Program-made: the position numbers and the translations under genes | The notes under the pieces: generated by a model | The model's database searches: none | What the model saw: only the letters and a program-made list of their open reading frames with translations | What the model was told of the DNA's origin: nothing | Assembly (NCBI RefSeq): GCF_040712315.1 | Contig: NC_134015.1 | Span: forward strand, 22,569,614-22,633,613 | Direction: 5' to 3' | Source: Castanea sativa | Lineage: Eukaryota > Streptophyta > Magnoliopsida > Fagales > Fagaceae | DNA: 64,000 nucleotides | In this document: in pieces, positions 35,062 through 46,039 of the stretch | Position numbering within the stretch: position 1 is the first letter of the stretch | How the letters are laid out: each line of letters opens with the position of its first letter

Positions 35062-35643
35062 TGAAGGGGAACAAAAATGAACATGACGGACCTACATGGT
35101 TGATATGACGACATAAGGATGACGGTTCATACTTAACATGGCCAAGGTGGACGGATCCAAAGTGGATGGATTGAGTATGATGCAGTGGTCATCCTTCCAG
35201 GATTGTTTCCAAGAACCTTAAATAGGATTCACGCTATATAAGTAGGGCTGATGTGGCCTGACTTGATCTCCACGTGACCATGTATAAGAAAAATTCTTGC
35301 ATCACACGTTTAGCCTTGATCAAATGACTCCTATGAGGAAAAGAACTCTAGAAGGTATCCAAAAGGAAAGAGTTCCAATTCTAGAAGGAAAGGACTTCAT
35401 GGTCAAGGCATGGATGCTAACTCTACACCACTATAAATACTCTAAAACCCTCATAAATTAAGGTACGCATTATTAACTCGACTCTGGTACTTTAAGGTCG
35501 TGAAAAACTCTAACTTGACCTTCGGAGGGTTTTTGGCCGACACCACACCGGTGCCCTCTGTTAGGTCTTCTCTTTTCGTTTTGCAGGTGCTGTTTCGATT
35601 TAGGAGTGTGTGCAGCTTACTGGTGATTTTTTCGGCATCATCA
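35062..35643 (+). repeat. Gypsy 5' LTR
   Basis: 582 bp, TGAAGGGG to CATCATCA. It includes a CTATATAAGTAGGG promoter-like motif (about 35234) and the sequence GTGGACGGATCCAAAGTGGA, which resembles the unit of the internal tandem array at 41144-41662. Confidence 0.93.
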
Positions 35644-35661
35644 GTTGGCGCCGTCTGTGGG
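35644..35661 (+). other. Gypsy primer-binding site
   Basis: GTTGGCGCCGTCTGTGGG starts immediately after the 5' LTR. TGGCGCCG...GGG is the common primer-binding sequence of plant Tat/Athila Gypsy elements; the exact tRNA was not determined. Confidence 0.75.
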
Positions 35662-35721
35662 AAAGAAAATCAGTGCTGGGAGGTAATTAGCCTTTGCTCT
35701 ATCCCTGAGACAAAAAGTTGC

Positions 35722-37248
35722 ATGGTACTCACTCGATCGATGGCAACAACCAATAATCAAGGTGACGAACCGCACGTTACAGCTCTAGAAAGGCAAGTCC
35801 AAACGCTTGCGGCGGCGGTTGAGCGCCTAACCAAGCAGAATCATGATCTAGAAGAGCAACTGCGACAAATGAATGCACACCTAAGCGCACCAGAGGAAGA
35901 CCAGGAAGGTGCTAGCGCGGATGGAAGGAACACGGAAGGGCCTGAGGGTAGCAACGCTCCGAGTAGACTGGAGCAGCAGGACACCAACCAACCATCCATC
36001 TCGGACACCTTACCAACTCACATAGCAGCTGAGATGCAAGAGATGAGGGAACGGATGGATGTGATGATGAACGCCCTCAGAGGTCGAATCTCCAACGACC
36101 TGGACGGCTTAGTCCATAGAACAGATTCGCCTTTCACAGTGCTCGTAAGTTCATGCCCCCTTCCCCCAAAATTTTACATGCCTCAGGTGGAGAATTACGA
36201 TGGATCCAAGGACCCATTAGATCACTTGGAATCTTTCAAGACCCTAACGTATCTTCAAGGCGTACCGGATGAAATCATGTGTAGGACTTTTCCCACCACC
36301 TTGAAAGGACTTGCGAGGGAATGGTACAGTAGGCTGACGCCTAATTCCATCGGCACTTTTAAGAAATTAGGCGCACAGTTCGTATCACACTTTATCGGGA
36401 GTCACCGGTATAAGAAGTCTACCGCGTGTCTAATGAACATTAAACAACGAGAAAACAAGACTCTAAGATCATACATAGCCCGCTTTAACAAGGAAGCCCT
36501 CTCAATAGACGACGTAGATGATAAGATACTTGTAGCAGCATTCACAAACGGGCTGCGGAAGGGTAAGTTCCTGTTTTCTCTGTATAAGAATGACCTAAAG
36601 ACTATGTCCGAAGTGTTTTACAGGGCAACAAAGTACATGAACGTAGAGGATGCCTTGCTGGCCCAAGAGGAAAAACATAGAAAAAGGGAAAGGCAAGAAG
36701 ATACACGACCGGACAAGGGACGAAAAATGGCTAGAACTGGAGAGCGACGGGAAGATCGACGACCCAAACCGCCCACGGGAAGATTCACAAACTTCACCCC
36801 TCTCACAGCCCCAATCGACCAAGTGTTAATGCAGATCAAAGATGAAGGAACCCTGACGTTTCCTGGCAAGTTGAAAGGAGATCCGAACAAGAGGCCAAAA
36901 GATAGATACTGCCATTTTCATGGCGATCATGGCCACGATACGACGGACTATTATGACTTAAAATAGCAAATTGAAGCCCTCATTAGGCAAGGAAGGTTGC
37001 AGAGGTTTGTGAGGAAGGAAAGAACGGATCAACTCCAGGAACAAAATCCCCGACGGGAGAACAAGCGTCCCAGACCACCTGTAAGAGACATACAGATGAT
37101 TGTAGGGGGCACTACTTCTGCAGGGTCATCCAAAAAGGCCAAAAAGACCTATTTAGGGATGGTTCAAAGCGTCCAGTCGACAGGTTCCTCACTGAAAGTG
37201 ATGCGACGAGATAACCCCAGCATCGGGTTTTCGGAAGAAGATGCGTGA
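35722..37248 (+). pseudogene. Gypsy gag with internal stop
   Basis: Starts MVLTRSMATTNNQ (in-frame starts exist upstream, but this follows the primer-binding leader well). Residues about 20-60 form a coiled coil (LERQVQTLAAAVERLTKQNH); the retrotrans_gag domain follows with EWYSRLTPNSIGTFKKLGAQ and HFIGSHRYKKSTACLM; the end has a basic region and YCHFHGDHGHDT. A TAG at 36964-36966 interrupts DLK-stop-QIEALIRQG, a spot where one C-to-T change from CAG explains the stop. The frame then continues to a TGA at 37248. Gag forms the particle that packages element RNA. Confidence 0.88.
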
Positions 37249-37261
37249 CGCCTTCACCACC

Positions 37262-37713
37262 TAGATGATGACACGCTCATTATCAGCATACGGGCAGGAG
37301 ACTACAACATGCATTGAGTTTTGGTGGACAATGGAAGCTCAGCGAATATCCTCTACTACCCCGCGTTCCAGCAAATGGGGATTGGTAGAGAACGACTGGT
37401 CCCAACGAATGCACCCCTTGTTGGCTTCGGAGGGACAAGGGTCTATCCTTTGGGAGTCGCCACGTTGTCTGTGACGGTTGGGGATTACCCACAGCAAGTA
37501 ACCAAGGATGTAGCTTTCCTTGTGGTCAACTGCTCTTCTGCTTATAACGCCATCCTTGGACGGCCCACTCTCAATGCATGGAAGGCTGTTACCTCGACCT
37601 ACCATCTAATGGTCAAATTCCCCACTGAATACGGGGTTGGAGAGTTGCGCGAAAATCAAGTGGCTGCACGGGAATGCTGCATCGCCATGATGGAAATGGA
37701 TGACCACCTATAA
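37262..37713 (+). pseudogene. Gypsy aspartic protease
   Basis: Reads LVDNGSSANILYYPAFQQMG with the catalytic triplet D-N-G in place of DTG/DSG, a variant seen in this lineage, then NAILGRPTLNAWKAVTSTYH. An in-frame TGA about 37317-37319 just before VLVDNGSS (probably from CGA) separates it from the upstream DDDTLIISIRAGDYNMH, and TAA at about 37711 ends it. Confidence 0.85.
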
Positions 37714-37716
37714 GCA

Positions 37717-39168
37717 ATGAGCGTCGAGGAACAGCGAACAGTGGCAGAACTTGTGGAAGAGTTAGAAGAAGTACACCTGGATGATTCTAGGCCCGAACGG
37801 ACCACAAGAATTGGCACCTTGGCCAGCCAAACAGTCCGAAAAATGCTCGCATTATTCCTCAAGGAAAACCAAGATGTTTTTGCATGGAGTCACGAGGACA
37901 TGCCGGGGATAGACCCGTCGATCATAGTTCACAGGTTGAACGTGTCACCCTCTTTCTCCCCTATCTGACAAAAGAAACGAGTGTTCGCCCTTGAACGAGA
38001 TCGAGCCATAGCAGAAGAAGTACGGAAGCTACAAGAAGCGAACTGCATACGAGAGGTGTACTTCCCTGATTGGTTGGCAAATGTAGTAATGGTCAATAAG
38101 GCAAATGGAAAATGGAGAATGTGTGTTGACTTCACAGATCTGAATAGGGCCTGCCCTAAGGGTAATTACCCACTCTCACATATTGACACCCTGGTAGACT
38201 TCACCGCAAGACATGAACTCTTGAGCTTCATGGATGCCTTCTTTGGCTACAACCAAATTAAATTGAACAAGGTTGATCAGGAGAAAACCTCGTTCGTAAT
38301 GAGTCAGGAGCTTTTCTGCTACAAAGTGATGCCTTTCGGGCTTAAAAACGCAGGAGCCACATATCAGAGATTGATGAACAAGATGTTCACACACCAAATT
38401 GGCAGAAACGTGCAGGTTTACGTAGATGATATGTTGGTAAAAAGCGTGCAGGAGTTCGAACACCTGAGGGACCTCCAGGAGACTTTCGATACTCTTCAGT
38501 CATATAAAATGAAGCTGAATCCGAGCAAATGCGCGTTCGGAGTAACCGCGGGAAAATTCTTGGGATTTATGGTATCCCAGAGGGGCATTGAAGTCAACCC
38601 AGAAAAGGTAAAGGCGATCACGGAACTATCTCCTCCAAGGACGGTAAAGGAAGTGCAAAGCTTGACCGACAAGATAGCAGCCTTAAACAGATTCGTATCA
38701 AGAGCGACGAACAAATGCCTCCCATTCTTCCGCACACTGAAAAGATCATTTCAATGGACAGACGAGTGCCAAAAGGCATTTAAAGAGTTAAAGGTGTATC
38801 TCTCCGCTCCGCCGTTGCTTAGCCCATCTATGCCAGGGGAAAAATTATTCCTATACCTTGTCATCTCCCCAGCAGTGGTCAGTGCAGCTCTTATTAGAGA
38901 AGAAGGTAAGGTACAAAAGTCCGTGTACTTTATAAGTCGGGCACTGAGAGAAGCAGAAGAGAGGTACCCCCAAATGGAAAAACTAGCATTTGCTTTAGTA
39001 ACCGCAGCTCGGAAACTTAAACCGTACTTTCAAGCGCATACCATAAATGTCCTGACAGATAAACCCTTACGAAGAGCAATGAGTAGTCTCGAAGCTGCCG
39101 GACGGATGGCGCTATGGGCGATCGAGCTGAGTGAGTTCGATATCCGATACCAACCCCAGCAGCCATGA
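37717..39168 (+). pseudogene. Gypsy reverse transcriptase and RNase H start
   Basis: The linker (37717-37968) has FLKENQDVFAWSHEDMPGID; a TGA at about 37966 (TGG to TGA in PI-W-QKKR) then breaks the frame. From 37981 RT reads WRMCVDFTDLNRACPKGNYP, FMDAFFGYNQIKL, MPFGLKNAGATYQRLMNKMF and the catalytic VYVDDMLVKS. After RT, FLYLVISPAVVSAALIRE and ERYPQMEKLAFALV are the RT-connection (tether) domain. The frame is lost near 39155. Confidence 0.9.
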
Positions 39169-40767
39169 AAGGACAGATATTGGCAGACTTCATTGCTGAA
39201 TTCACTATCACAAAAGATTAGGGGGCAGAAGAGACACCCATATGGAGAGTCCATACAGACGGATCTTCCAATAAACATGCTGGAGGTGTTAGAGTTGTAC
39301 TTCACACCCCGGAAGGAGACAAAATCAAATGCATGATCCATTTGGACTTCGCTACTACCAACAACGAGGCGGAATACGAGGCCCTAGTAGCGGGATTGAA
39401 CCTTGCGATAGCGACAGGAGCTAAGAATGTGGTCGTCTACTCCGATTCTCAAATCGTGACCAGTCAGGTTAATGGGAGCTATGACTGCAAGAATGAAAGG
39501 ATGAAAAGATATCTTGAGGAAGTGAAGGGTCGAACAAATAACCTCCAAGTCAAGATGATTCCAATCCCAAGGGAGGAAAACCAAGAAGCCGACCGACTCG
39601 CAAAGGCAGCTTCGGCCGAACACATGATCATCCCTAAACAGGTATGGTCCTTCGTCCAGCTCTCATCATTATTAGATGACATTAGCATGCAGGAGGTAAG
39701 CAATAAGTGTTGTTGGACGGCTCCAATAGTGGCGTATCTCAAGGAAGGCAAGCTACCCGATAACAAAGAGGACGCAAAGAAGTTGAAGGTTAAAGCTGCC
39801 CGGTTCGTTTTGATTAAAGACGTCCTATACAAAAGAGGATTCTCCCGACCATATCTAAGATGCCTCGGCCACGAAGAAGCAGACTACGTGATGAGGGAGG
39901 TACATGAAGGAGTTTGTGGAAACCATTCTAGATCAAGGTCTTTAGTGCACAAGCTACTCCGTGCAGGATACTACTGGCCAACAATGCAGAAGGATGCCCA
40001 CACATATGTTAGAGCTTGCGACAAGTGCCAACGATTTGGCAATTTCATAAGGCAATTTCATAAGGCAACCAACGGAAGAACTTACCCCTATGACGGCCCC
40101 ATGGCCGTTTGCACAATAAGGGTTAGACATCATGGGTCCGTTCCCGACAGCGATGAGGCAGCTGAAGTTCTTAGTAGTTGGTATTGACTACTTCACCAAA
40201 TGGGTGGAAGCAGAGGCTCTGGCCACTATCACGGAGAAGAATATCCATAGTTTTGTATGGAGAAGTATTATTTGCAGATATGGAATTCCGAAGGTGCTAG
40301 TTTCGAACAACTGGAAACAATTCGACAACGACACATTCAGAGACTTTTGTTCCCAGATTGGGATCAAGAATCACTACTCATCGCCCGCCCACCCGCAGGC
40401 CAACGGACAGGTTGAGGTCACGAACCGGTCCTTGCTTAAGATTATCAAGACCCGGCTCGAGGGGGCAAAGGGCATATGGCCGGACGAATTACCAAGTGTT
40501 TTATGGGCGTATAGGACAACGGCGAGAAGACCGACAAGGGAAACACCGTTTCGATTGGCGTATGGTAGTGAGGCTCTCATACCAGTAGAGGTAGGGTTAA
40601 CAAGCTACCGTGTGGAGAACTACGATAAGAGCAAGAATGACGAAGCTTTGCATTTACAGCTCGACCTTGTGGACGAAGTCAGGGCTACAGCTGCACAGAG
40701 ATTAGCGCGATACCAAGACCTAATGGCAAAGCATTACAACTCCAAGGTTAGGGACAGGGATTTCTAG
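39160..40767 (+). pseudogene. Gypsy RNase H and integrase
   Basis: RNase H residues appear in VHTDGSSN (about 39250), NNEAEYEALVAGLNLA and VVYSDSQIV, with a TAG near 39219 and a frame change near 39155. The integrase zinc finger (H..H..C..C) is in 39840-40040 as EVHEGVCGNHS ... CDKCQRFG. A duplicated CATAAGGCAATTT near 40050 and a frame change near 40110 precede the core (40132-40767): LVVGIDYFTKWVEAEALATI, VSNNWKQFDNDTF and HPQANGQVEVTNRSLL. The second catalytic Asp is Asn here (SNNW for SDNG), so strand transfer would fail even without the other breaks. Confidence 0.88.
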
Positions 40768-40962
40768 GTGGGAGATCTGGTCTTAAGAAAAGTACTCGGC
40801 CCTACAAAGGATGCCTCCCAAGGGAAACTGGGTCCTGATTGGGAAGGACCATACAGGATCACTTCATGGCATAGGAAGGGAACGTACTACTTAGAGACAC
40901 TAGACGGAAGAAAGCTGAGCCATCCATGGAACACGGAGCACCTGAAAAAATACTACCAGTAG
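40768..40962 (+). pseudogene. Gypsy integrase C-terminal domain
   Basis: 64 residues, GDLVLRKVLGPTKDASQGKL then LGPDWEGPYRI and HPWNTEHLKKYYQ: the GPY/F-type C-terminus of Gypsy integrase. A TAG at 40765-40767 cuts it from the core. Confidence 0.85.
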
Positions 40963-41143
40963 ACAAAGGGCAAAGACAACAGCAACATTTACCTCCTCAT
41001 TTCCAGTTTATTTAGTCATGATTTTTACTTCCTAAAGACAAAGTTTTTTATTTTTATTTTCTATGAACAATTTAGTCTACCAGTCCGTTATAATAAGAGG
41101 AGTTTTATTCAGAACGTATGGAATATGTTTTGCTCAAAATCTA

Positions 41144-41662
41144 CCAAGTCCACATAGTGGACGAATCATCCAAAATGGATGAAAATGTATTAAGTCCACA
41201 TAATGGACGGATCATCCAAGAAGGGTGAAAGATTATCAAGTCCACACAGTGGACGGATCATCCAAGAAGGGTGAAAGATTATCAAGTCCACACAGTGGAC
41301 GGATCATCCAAAATGGATGAAATGTATTAAGTCCACATAATGGACAAATCATCCAAGAAGGGTGAAAGATTATCAAGTCCACACAGTGGACGGATCATTC
41401 AAAATGGATGAAAATTTATCAAGTCCACATAATGGACGGATCATCCAAAATGGATGAAAGATTATCAAGTCCACGTAGTGGACGAATCATCCAAAATGGA
41501 TGAAAATTTATCAAGTCCACGTAGTGGACGGATCATCCAAAATGGATGAAAATTTATCAAGTTCACATGGTGGACGGATCATCCAAAAGGATGAAAATGC
41601 ATAAAGTCCACCATGTGGACGGGTTATCAAAAGAAAGATAAAAATATGTTAAGTCCACATAT
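41144..41662. repeat. 46-bp tandem array in the Gypsy element, 11-12 units
   Basis: Unit AAGTCCACATAGTGGACGGA followed by TCATCCAAAATGGATGAAAA and TTTATC. Every unit holds two small inverted repeats, GTCCAC/GTGGAC and TCATCC/GGATGA. Variants with AAGAAGGG alternate in the left half. It lies between convergent pol (plus) and the antisense gene (minus). Confidence 0.9.
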
Positions 41663-41784
41663 CACCAAAAAGACCAACAAGATTATAAAAAGAGAGCCAT
41701 ACATATCACTCAAACAAAGTTAACAAAAGGCAACGGTTGAAATCGGATAAATTGTTTTTGTTCACTACAAAATATACATCAGTC

Positions 41785-44438
41785 CTAAACTATGACGGTC
41801 TCCTCGTTGGCCTCAGGACCTTCTGGTAACGGCTGGCGGGTGTCAACTTCAACGGATTCTTTATCATCAACCTTTGGAACCCCATCGTCTCCAGGACCTT
41901 CGCCGAAAAGCTCATCCGTCCCTTCAAAATCAACGAGGTGAGCCGGGGTCTGGGCCTTGGCGTCTATATTGATGTGAGCCAGGTTCAGATCGGGAAATGA
42001 CGCCTTCACCTGACGGAGACAATTGTCAAACCCGTCGCCAAAGAAGGAGCCAAGCTCGGCCAGAAGGGAGTCGGAGTCACGGTATTCCTTAACAACATCA
42101 ATTTTGGCTGAACGGATGTTGTCCTTGTTAGCTTTTACCGTCTCCCTCAGCAACTCTACCTCTTTCTCCAAATTCTCCCAAGCCTGCTCTGACATTTTCA
42201 ATTTTTCTTCATGACGAATTCTCCAAAGTTTTAACTCGTCCAGTTCCTCCACCGTCGCCTTCGCCTTTGCACGAACCCGCTCAAGAGCTCTCTCTTGGGC
42301 AAGACAATGGTCCATCAAGCCTTTGGCCATAAGGACCCCCTGCACCAATATCAATAAGTAAGTTCGAAGTATAAAGGAACAAGACAAAGTAAATATATGA
42401 CGGGTACTGACCTGAGTCTAGCTAAACAAACATGTCTCCCCCATAGCTTCAATAGCATGGTTTTTCGAGATCTTCATAGTCTTCCTCCGTGATTATAGAT
42501 CTGATCCGACGGAGAGCGTACTGGGGATCTTCCCGGAGCAGGACAGGTGGTTTTTCCTTGACGAGGTCAGGGTTGGTCATCAGACCCTTGCCTTTACCTA
42601 TCCCTAGCTTGGGAGGCAACCTTACCACGCCGGACCCTTGACCGGCAAGTAATCCCGTCACCAGCTTCTGTTTTTTACTATGACGGTCCCACTTTTCAGT
42701 GGAAGGTCTCTTTGTAGCCGGGAGAGACGGACCCATCTTAGGAGGAAGATCACCTCCTTGTTTTTTCTTGGCTGCCTGCTGTTTGATAATGGCCCTTCTC
42801 CTTGCATCGTCCATTTTTGCAAAAGAAGACGGTTAAAAGTAGCATAAGTAAAATAACGACGGAAGGATTAAAAAACTTACGTTTGCGTACTCCTGCATCG
42901 TATCGACGGGCTGCAGTTGTAGGTTCAGGACCATCACAATACCAGTGCAGCGTATCTAAGGTGACGAGCTTTATCCAAGTCCTCTTCGACAACTTAGTTT
43001 TTTGAAAGATTTTCTCCAGAAAGCCGAATTGCTCTGTTGTAATAGGTGGATTGTCCCTCGCTAAAAAAAAAATAAAAATAAAAAAAAGAAAAAGAAAAAG
43101 GCTAAGAATAATTCCATAAAAAAAGGAGTGAACGGTTAAGAATAAGACGGGCTCATACTGGACAAGGGCATTATCCCCCAAATTTTATCTACTGGCATGT
43201 GTTCATCGTCATGGTTAAGAATAAGACGGGCTCATACCGGACGGGGGCATTATCCCCCAAATTTTATCTACTAGCATGTGTTCATCGTCACCCGGACGAC
43301 TCATCCAGTTATCTCCCCGAAGGAAGAAGTATCGACCCTTCCAGTTACTATTGGAGTCGGGGGTCTCGGACACTAGTCTAAGCACTGGACTCCTCAGCAC
43401 AAAGCTATACATGCCCTTCGACTTGGTAATCTCAGACGGGCGGTAACAATGAAAGAACTCTTCCACTGTTAACCGTCTCGCCCCATCAGACATTACATCG
43501 TACAACACCTCGACGTTCAGGAAAACCCTTCAAGCATTTGGTGAGATCTGAGTGATGGCCAAACCCAGGTACTGAAGAAGACGACGGTGTAAGGCACTCA
43601 GAGGAAAGCGCAGGCCAGCTTTTAGCATCTGCTCGTAAACACCGACGTCTTCAAGACCGTCGTAGTAACATCTCTTTGACTTCAAGGGTAGATGGATGGG
43701 TATGGTGTCAAGTATTTGGTACTTTTGCCTTAGTGTATTGAAGTGCGCTGGCTTGATGGAGGAAACGAAGTTGTTCACCGTCCACAAGAGGAGCAGGACG
43801 AATTCTCTGAAACCATCAGGGCCTATGATGAACTGGATCGGTGGATCTATACCGTCTAAGTCGTCGTTCGAGTCATATTCTGACCCGTCCTCATCCTGCT
43901 CATCATCTTCCACATGGGAATGAGAGCTGGCTAACGGTTCCCTCTCCTCGCTGGAGGTGTCCTGGTCTGCTTGACTTGACGAGAACACCTCTTTGTAGCC
44001 CGCTCCCTCGCGGACATAAGACTGACTACTTGACGCCTCACTAGACCTCTAACACCTACAGATGACAGGTAAAGGAAACCTAAGACTCTAGATCTGTACC
44101 GACGACGGACCAACATGCGAAATAAAGAATAGAAACTAAGTAAAGAAGATACTCACAGGTGGACGGCAAGGAAATGCGACGGAAGATCTAAGAGGACGAC
44201 AAATCTCAACTTCTAGAGGCAACGGATCACACGATGTGGACGGTTGCGCTCTGATCATCAGAAAATTTTCCAAAGTGTAAAAATGAAAACGGTGGATAGT
44301 ATATATAGAGGGAACAGCGCGGTAAACGAAGGGGCGCATCGTTTCCAACGAACAACCAGTAGAATACCACCACGTTTCCCCGGCGCATTTATGATAACGT
44401 TCCAGCCTGTCCGTCAAAACATACCTGTCGAGTGTCAA
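41785..44438 (-). pseudogene. Antisense gene of the Gypsy element (Transposase_28 / putative gypsy-type transposon protein)
   Basis: Read on minus, in pieces. 44136-44438 is a probable first exon ending at a GTGAGT donor. 43530-44040 has an acidic stretch (DDEQDEDGSEYDSNDDLDGI) then IPIHLPLKSKRCYYD, QMLKAGLRFPLSALHRRLLQ and QISPNA-stop. 43215-43508 continues RLTVEEFFHCYRPSEI and ETPDSNSNWKGRYFFLRGD. 42895-43060 has KTWIKLVTLDTL-like sequence and WYCDGPEPTTAARRYDAGV with a GTAAGT donor. 42449-42814 is Lys-rich (MDDARRRAIIKQQAAKKKQG) and 41785-42387 a coiled coil with an acidic tail. This matches proteins annotated with PF04195 in plant Tat elements; function unknown. TGA replaces TGG in PNA-W-RVF and a 79-bp duplication disrupts the middle. 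Confidence 0.8.
43134..43291. repeat. 79-bp tandem duplication in the antisense gene
   Basis: Two copies (43134-43212 and 43213-43291) of a segment starting GGTTAAGAATAAGACGGGCT, differing at a few bases. It falls at the border between two exons of the antisense gene and duplicates part of its splice region. Confidence 0.9.
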
Positions 44439-44501
44439 AATTAACCGTCATTCTATGAAACCGCAGAGGAAAGTTTACGGTCTCATGAAATGAGGGGGTA
44501 C

Positions 44502-45084
44502 TGAAAGGGAATAAAAATGAACATGACGGACCTACATGGTTGATATGACGACATAAGGATGACAGTTCATACTTAACATGGTCAAGGTGGACGGATCCAA
44601 AGTGGATGGATCGAGTATGACGCAGTGGTCATCCTTCCAGGATTGTTTCCAAGAAACCTTAAGTAGGATTCACGCTATATAAGTAAGGCTGATGTGGCCT
44701 GACTTGATCTCCACATGACCATGTATAAGAAGAATTCTTGCATCACACGTTTAGCCTTGATCAAAGGACTCCTATGAGGAAAAGAACTCTAAAAGGTATC
44801 TAAAAGGAAAGAGTTCCAATTCTAGAAGGAAAGGACTTCATAGTCAAAGCATGGATGCTAATCCTACACCACTATAAATACTCTAAAACCCTCATAAATT
44901 AAGGTATGCATTATTAACTCGAATCTGGTACTTTAGGGTCGTGAAAAACTCTAACTTGACCTTCGGAGGGTTTTTGGCCGGCACCACACCGGTTCCCTCT
45001 GTTAGGTCTTCTCTTTTCGTTTTGCAGGTGTTGTTTCGATTTAGGAGTGTGTGCAGCTTATTGGTGATTTTTTCGGCATCATCA
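44502..45084 (+). repeat. Gypsy 3' LTR
   Basis: 583 bp, TGAAAGGGAATAAAA to CATCATCA, preceded by the purine tract GAAATGAGGGGG and followed by TTACC (45085-45089). Confidence 0.93.
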
Positions 45085-45089
45085 TTACC

Positions 45090-46039
45090 TATCAATAATT
45101 ATTTACCACATTAGCAGTTTGTTAAATAGTTAGTCACTTGAGCATTTTCCTACTTTTATACCTACTTTGTCCTTAAAACTGTAAATAATTATATATTGCT
45201 TTACATGAGCCCAACTTTTTTTTTTTTACAACTCACAATCCATCACGTAGAACAATTTTAACAAAGCGTACGAAAGTATATGGTAATAAGATTATGGAAC
45301 AAAATTAACAGATGCTATAAGAATATTTTGTAATAAACTAATAATTTAGGATAGTTTTTACAAGAAAAGAAATAAAATAATTAATAATTTAACAATTTTT
45401 TCTACTTTTTATAAAATTGATATCAAAAAAATTTTTAAATAATTTATTAACAATAGTAATAAAATCACCAATAAACTTCCCTAAGATTACTGCAACAGAG
45501 AATGACAGTGAAAACTTAAAAAGGTAAGGGCACATGAGACTGTTAAACAGTTAAAGTCACACAAGGTTCTCGGTTATAGTAGTACTCTAAACTTTACCAT
45601 ATTTATTATTAGTGCTTTTGGACCTTCCTCTGGGTCTTGGTCGGCAGTTTCCCAATAATCAAAGTAAACACTAATTTGTCCCCTCTGCCCTCTACCCTCT
45701 CTATGCCTTTAGCCCCAACCTCCTCGTCCATACGCAACAAAATAAACAAAAACAACAGCACCAACAAACGCATCAAAAGAAAAGAAAAAAAGAAAAAGAA
45801 TAAAGAGCAAAAACAACCCAACAAACATATAAACATTACGTTCGAGACCTTTGTTTCCTTTCCTTTCCTTTCCTTTTCCACTCTCACACTCTCTTTTTCC
45901 TCTGCACATTTACTTTTCTTTCAAACAAATGGAACACTAAAACACAGTTGTAGCGGGAGTGATTAAGTGTGGGAGTGATGAGAGAGTGAAGAAGAAGAAG
46001 AAGAAGCAGTGAGTGAGTGAGAGAAAAGAGAGAGAAGAA
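45090..46039 (+). promoter_or_regulatory. Upstream region of the dynein light chain gene
   Basis: The first 80 bp or so (TATCAATAATTATTTACCAC ATTAGCAG) pairs with 34960-35056 as the other half of a split MITE. Nearer the gene are CT-rich (TTTCCTTTCCTTTCC, about 45855) and GAAGAAGAAG tracts at about 45991-46006, typical of plant 5' UTRs. No gene on either strand. Confidence 0.35.

Larger units (their letters stand above)
35062..45084 (+). mobile_element. Ty3/Gypsy (Tat-type) LTR retrotransposon with an antisense gene
   Basis: LTRs 35062-35643 and 44502-45084 and an exact 5-bp duplication TTACC (35057-35061, 45085-45089). Domain order on plus is gag, protease, RT, RNase H, integrase, which defines Gypsy. 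Between pol and the 3' LTR are a 46-bp tandem array and an antisense multi-exon gene, the layout of the Tat/Retand lineage. By eye the first 190 bp or so of the LTRs differ at roughly 10 positions, so it is moderately old. Stops and frameshifts run through pol. Confidence 0.93.

Noticed and set aside
41144..41662. Regularly spaced repeats resembling a CRISPR array
   Set aside because: The whole 46-bp unit repeats with no unique spacers, and it lies inside a plant retrotransposon.
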